A stretch of 15,051 nucleotides of DNA from the NCBI GenBank assembly GCA_035289805.1, contig DATDWC010000045.1, positions 1 through 15,051 on the forward strand, read 5' to 3'. The position numbers and the translations under genes are program-made. The notes beneath the pieces were generated by a model. That model saw nothing but the letters and a program-made list of their open reading frames with translations. It did not search any database and was not told where the DNA came from. How positions within the stretch are numbered: position 1 is the stretch's first letter; each line of letters opens with the position of its first letter. This DNA is from DATDWC01 sp035289805 (lineage in GTDB: Bacteria; Patescibacteriota; Gracilibacteria; Peribacterales; Peribacteraceae). Shown piece by piece: positions 12,745-15,051 of this stretch.

Positions 12745-13074
12745 TCACAGCAGGGCATCCACCTTTGCAGCCACGATGAAATCATTTTCACTTAAGCCCC
12801 CGATTGCATGAGTCCAGAGTGTGAGAGTCATGGAGCCCCAATGGACTTCGAAATCCGGATGATGGTTCTCCTCCTCTGCGAGTGCTGCAACTTTGTTGAA
12901 GAATGCAGTGGTCTCCTTAAAATTTTTGAATTTGAGCGTGCGGGTGATTTTCTTCCCATCGTTACTTATCCCCCACTCCGGAGTTTGCTTCCGCAGCACT
13001 TCAGCCTCATCTCTCGTGAGCGGTGCGACGCCGCCTTCGCAGGGAACACATTTTTTCTTGAGAAGTGAGCTCAT
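12745..13074 (-). CDS. Pterin-4a-carbinolamine dehydratase (PCD/DCoH family)
   Basis: A 109-residue PCD-family protein, the usual size. In other bacteria it dehydrates 4a-hydroxytetrahydrobiopterin during aromatic amino-acid hydroxylation. The active-site block is intact: ENHHPDFEVHW (H71, H72, P73), then LTLWTHAIGGLSENDF with H89 and D98. The N-terminus has KKKCVPCEGGVAPL, the CxxC form common in bacterial members. ATG 13074 is chosen because it starts at the family N-terminus, and an extended -10 (TGGTACAAT) ends 6 nt before it. The longer frame to 13173 would translate a repeat element. No hydroxylase or other pterin gene is in the window, so the physiological role is open. Confidence 0.92.
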   Translation of the reverse strand: MSSLLKKKCVPCEGGVAPLTRDEAEVLRKQTPEWGISNDGKKITRTLKFKNFKETTAFFNKVAALAEEENHHPDFEVHWGSMTLTLWTHAIGGLSENDFIVAAKVDALL

Positions 13075-13080
13075 TCGCCC

Positions 13081-13089
13081 ATTGTACCA
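13081..13089 (-). promoter_or_regulatory. Extended -10 promoter of the PCD gene, predicted leaderless
   Basis: On the minus strand TGGTACAAT (13089-13081) fits TGn plus TACAAT and ends 6 nt before ATG 13074. The -35 region (TTCTGT or TTTCTG) is weak. Confidence 0.6.
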
Positions 13090-13100
13090 GTTCGTGCTCC

Positions 13101-13275
13101 ACAGAAAAAACAAACAACAAACATATACGCCCCCTCTCCCTTGGGGAGAGGGTTGGGGTGAGGGGGGATACATACAGCAAACAAGATGATGTATATGTTT
13201 CTGTTCTGTCTCCCCTCATCCCTAACCCTTCTCCCGCGGGGAGAAGGGAATGTTTTGTTTTGTTTTTGTTCCCGA
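13101..13275. repeat. Compound inverted-repeat element (MITE-like)
   Basis: Two related hairpins lie in opposite orientation. CCCTCTCCC/GGGAGAGGG (13132-13152) is followed by TTGGGGTGAGGGGGG. CCCTTCTCCC/GGGAGAAGGG (13226-13248) is preceded by the mirrored CTCCCCTCATCCCTAA. The first hairpin is flanked by AAACATATAC (13119-13128) and GTATATGTTT (13191-13200). The outer ends are A/C-rich (13104-13121) and T/G-rich (13251-13270), roughly complementary. The core is the widespread dispersed repeat whose spurious translation reads PLTPTLSPRERG. There is no coding function. The element separates the PCD promoter from the AT-rich gene to the right. Confidence 0.75.
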
Positions 13276-13318
13276 TCATTTCCCACCCGCAGAGCTCCTT
13301 TTCGAGAAACTTCTATTA

Positions 13319-14104
13319 TTACATATTTTCTACTTCATAGACAGAATTATCGATCGATGCATCTATAAATCGTAAAAGTGCTCCTATTTTTGAAAATAAT
13401 TCGATAAGAAAAGCGAATAAAATAATATGAATCAAAATAGCCGCACTGCTCCCGTAGATTAGAGATTGAACAATGTCTACTTTGATAGACTGCTTATTTG
13501 TTGGATCGGCATAATTTCTTAAGTCTACTGGGATTTTTACCATGAAACCTGAGCCTGTAAATCCATTATTCTCAATTAAATTTTTCTCAACTAGTGGTTC
13601 TAGCTTTTTATTTGAAATAAAAAGACATTTCCCATTTTTTGATATAGAACCAAAGTCTCTAATATCATAAAAATTAATTTGTGTATCACTTGTTTCCATT
13701 TCGAGGTTTAATTGAATATCTTCTTCACTTTCAATGCAAATCTTTTGGCGTAAAACTTCTTCATCAAGATCAAATAATGATGCAAATGGTGTTTTCGGCA
13801 TTTGTATGTAAAGTGACCATATTGGATAAAGTAGCTTCTCAGATTTTCCATTAACCTCCACTTCAGGGGTGATCATGGTTCCTATTGCCTTACATTCTCG
13901 AAAGGTTTGCCAGGAGCCTTCTGCAATTTTTTTATAGGTGAACTCACATTCGGCTAATGTCTTATTACCAAAAAGTGATAATGGAAAAACAGATACATAA
14001 AAGAACTGACTAATTAGCCATATATAGATAACTCCGAATAAATATGAGATAATAAAAATGCAAATAATCTTGGATATAGATACGCCAAGATTTCTAATGA
14101 TCAC
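13319..14104 (-). CDS. AT-rich two-TM membrane protein of unknown function
   Basis: A 261-residue protein I do not recognise. It has an N-terminal transmembrane helix (about 10-38), a soluble central part of about 180 residues with four Cys (in AECEFTYK, FRECKAIG, KICIESEE and GKCLF), and a C-terminal transmembrane helix (about 217-245) with a short tail. The layout suggests a large extracytoplasmic domain between two helices, where the Cys could form disulfides. The start is GTG 14104-14102, overlapping the TGA of tyrS by 4 nt, so it is translationally coupled to tyrS. It is much more AT-rich than tyrS and most of the window and uses many AT-ending codons, which suggests acquisition from elsewhere. 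No homologue comes to mind. Confidence 0.75.
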   Translation of the reverse strand: MIIRNLGVSISKIICIFIISYLFGVIYIWLISQFFYVSVFPLSLFGNKTLAECEFTYKKIAEGSWQTFRECKAIGTMITPEVEVNGKSEKLLYPIWSLYIQMPKTPFASLFDLDEEVLRQKICIESEEDIQLNLEMETSDTQINFYDIRDFGSISKNGKCLFISNKKLEPLVEKNLIENNGFTGSGFMVKIPVDLRNYADPTNKQSIKVDIVQSLIYGSSAAILIHIILFAFLIELFSKIGALLRFIDASIDNSVYEVENM

Positions 14105-15051
14105 GAATTTGAAAAAAGAATCCTCAAAAACTTTCTCTTCCCCACCCTCACCACTCCCTCACTCACCTTCTCCTCTTCTGATTCCACCACTACATCATTC
14201 ACCTTCACTCCCTTTTGCTTAATTAAGCGCTTTCCTTCTGCTTTTGATTTCACGAGTCCTTCACTTACCAAAACATCAAGGAGCAGAGTCCCCTGCTTCA
14301 CCTTTACCTCCTTCATATCTTCCGGAGTTTCCTTCTTCGCAAAGACGCGATTGAACTCTTCCTCTGCTTTTTTTGCAGCCTCCACGCCGTGGTAGATTGT
14401 CACGATCTCGAATGCGAGGAGTGCTTTGGCTTCGCGCGGATGCGTGTCGACTTTCGCTTTCGTGGATTTTCGGCCGCGCTTCTTTGGAGCCTCTACCTCG
14501 GGGGCTTTATTGAGGAGTTTGTGGATTTCTTCCATCGGGACATCTGTGCAGCACTCAAAGTAGATCTCCATCAATGAATCTTTGATCGACATCACCTTGC
14601 CGTACATTTCGTTCGGGGGATCTGTGAGGTAGATGCAGTTGTTGTAGGTCTTGCTCATCTTCCGCCCGTCGGTTCCCTCGATCAGCTTTGTCGTGAGGAT
14701 GAATTTCTCCCTTTTGCCGTAGGCCTGCTGCAACGTGCGGCCTGCGAGCATGTTGAACTCCTGATCGGAACCACCAACCTCGCAATCAACATCCAGTGCC
14801 ACGGAATCGTAACCAACGAGGAGTGGGTAGAGCATTTCGTGCATGTGGATCGGGGCACCCTCTTTTTCGCGCCGCTCAAACATATCGCGCTGCTCCAGGC
14901 GCTGCTTTGTAAAGCTACTCGTGATCCGGATCATGTTCTTTGCGGTGAGAGTTTCCAGCCACTCATGGTTCTCCCGTAACTCTACTTTGGAAAAATCAAG
15001 AATCTTGCTGGCTTGATTCTTGTAGCTCTGGAGGTTTGCCTGGATTTCCTC
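14101..15051 (-). CDS. tyrS: Tyrosyl-tRNA synthetase, N-terminus outside the window
   Basis: Charges tRNA-Tyr with tyrosine. The last 316 residues are present; the frame is open to the right edge, so the HIGH-containing start of the Rossmann domain lies beyond it. Visible landmarks: QASKILDF and NHEWLETL near the edge, QRDMFERR, IHMHEMLYPLLVGYDSVAL, the tyrosine/tRNA-binding GGSDQEFNM, and KMSKT (14661-14647) in place of KMSKS. A C-terminal S4 RNA-binding domain follows (VLVSEGLVKSKAEGKRLIKQ). A Lys-rich insert (PKKRGRKSTKAK, near 14455-14500) interrupts the anticodon-binding region. An ATG at 14934 is internal and not the start. The stop overlaps the GTG of the next gene. Confidence 0.95.
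   Translation of the reverse strand, partial: EEIQANLQSYKNQASKILDFSKVELRENHEWLETLTAKNMIRITSSFTKQRLEQRDMFERREKEGAPIHMHEMLYPLLVGYDSVALDVDCEVGGSDQEFNMLAGRTLQQAYGKREKFILTTKLIEGTDGRKMSKTYNNCIYLTDPPNEMYGKVMSIKDSLMEIYFECCTDVPMEEIHKLLNKAPEVEAPKKRGRKSTKAKVDTHPREAKALLAFEIVTIYHGVEAAKKAEEEFNRVFAKKETPEDMKEVKVKQGTLLLDVLVSEGLVKSKAEGKRLIKQKGVKVNDVVVESEEEKVSEGVVRVGKRKFLRILFSNS

Noticed and set aside
13075..13173. N-terminal extension of the PCD protein
   Set aside because: It would translate the dispersed repeat (SPQPSPQGRGG) and pass through the proposed promoter; family members begin near ATG 13074.
1..15051. CRISPR array, rRNA, insertion-sequence transposase or prophage module
   Set aside because: No regularly spaced repeats, rRNA segments, transposase motifs or phage structural cluster were seen; the baseplate-J-like protein stands alone with a membrane anchor.

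Overview
The window looks like a chromosome segment of a Candidate Phyla Radiation (Patescibacteria) bacterium. Base composition is near balanced. Reading frames end normally at TGA, so TGA is not recoded as in Gracilibacteria. The gene set fits a Peregrinibacteria/Peribacteria-like lineage: a divergent phosphoglycerate kinase, a membrane-anchored baseplate-J-like protein, a YdcF-like protein, an LPXTG-type surface protein, a single Xer recombinase and many unassigned proteins. This lineage call is inferred from gene flavour, not from a marker phylogeny.

Layout. (a) 1-4384: the end of a membrane protein, then on the minus strand a 174-aa unknown, a 113-aa helical unknown and a 1047-aa protein with a C-terminal HELLH zinc-metallopeptidase-like domain; the last two are translationally coupled. 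(b) 4385-4960: a tRNA-Lys(TTT), a 20-bp copy of its 3' end, a small hairpin repeat and a possible 26-aa membrane peptide. (c) 4960-9814: a secreted LPQTG surface protein divergent from a pgk - baseplate-J-like - ydcF-like cluster, with a 21-bp palindrome between the diverging genes. (d) 9815-10885: a DnaA-box match, a dif/lox-like site with perfect 11-bp arms, and immediately after it a tyrosine recombinase gene. (e) 10901-13074: a 69-aa unknown, an AlkB-like dioxygenase, a SAM methyltransferase and a pterin-4a-carbinolamine dehydratase. (f) 13101-15051: a compound inverted-repeat element, an AT-rich two-TM protein of unknown function, and tyrosyl-tRNA synthetase running off the right edge.

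Two signals stand out. First, a 28-bp dif-like site (11-6-11, identical inverted arms, close to loxP arms as I remember them) sits 26 bp before the Xer-type recombinase gene. That suggests a self-contained single-recombinase chromosome resolution module like XerS/difSL. Second, four genes carry a good -10 hexamer ending only 6-7 nt before the ATG, and a fifth has a weak one. This pattern predicts leaderless mRNAs and fits the scarcity of Shine-Dalgarno sequences in the window. The giant metallopeptidase with its coupled small partner is the least explained protein system here.
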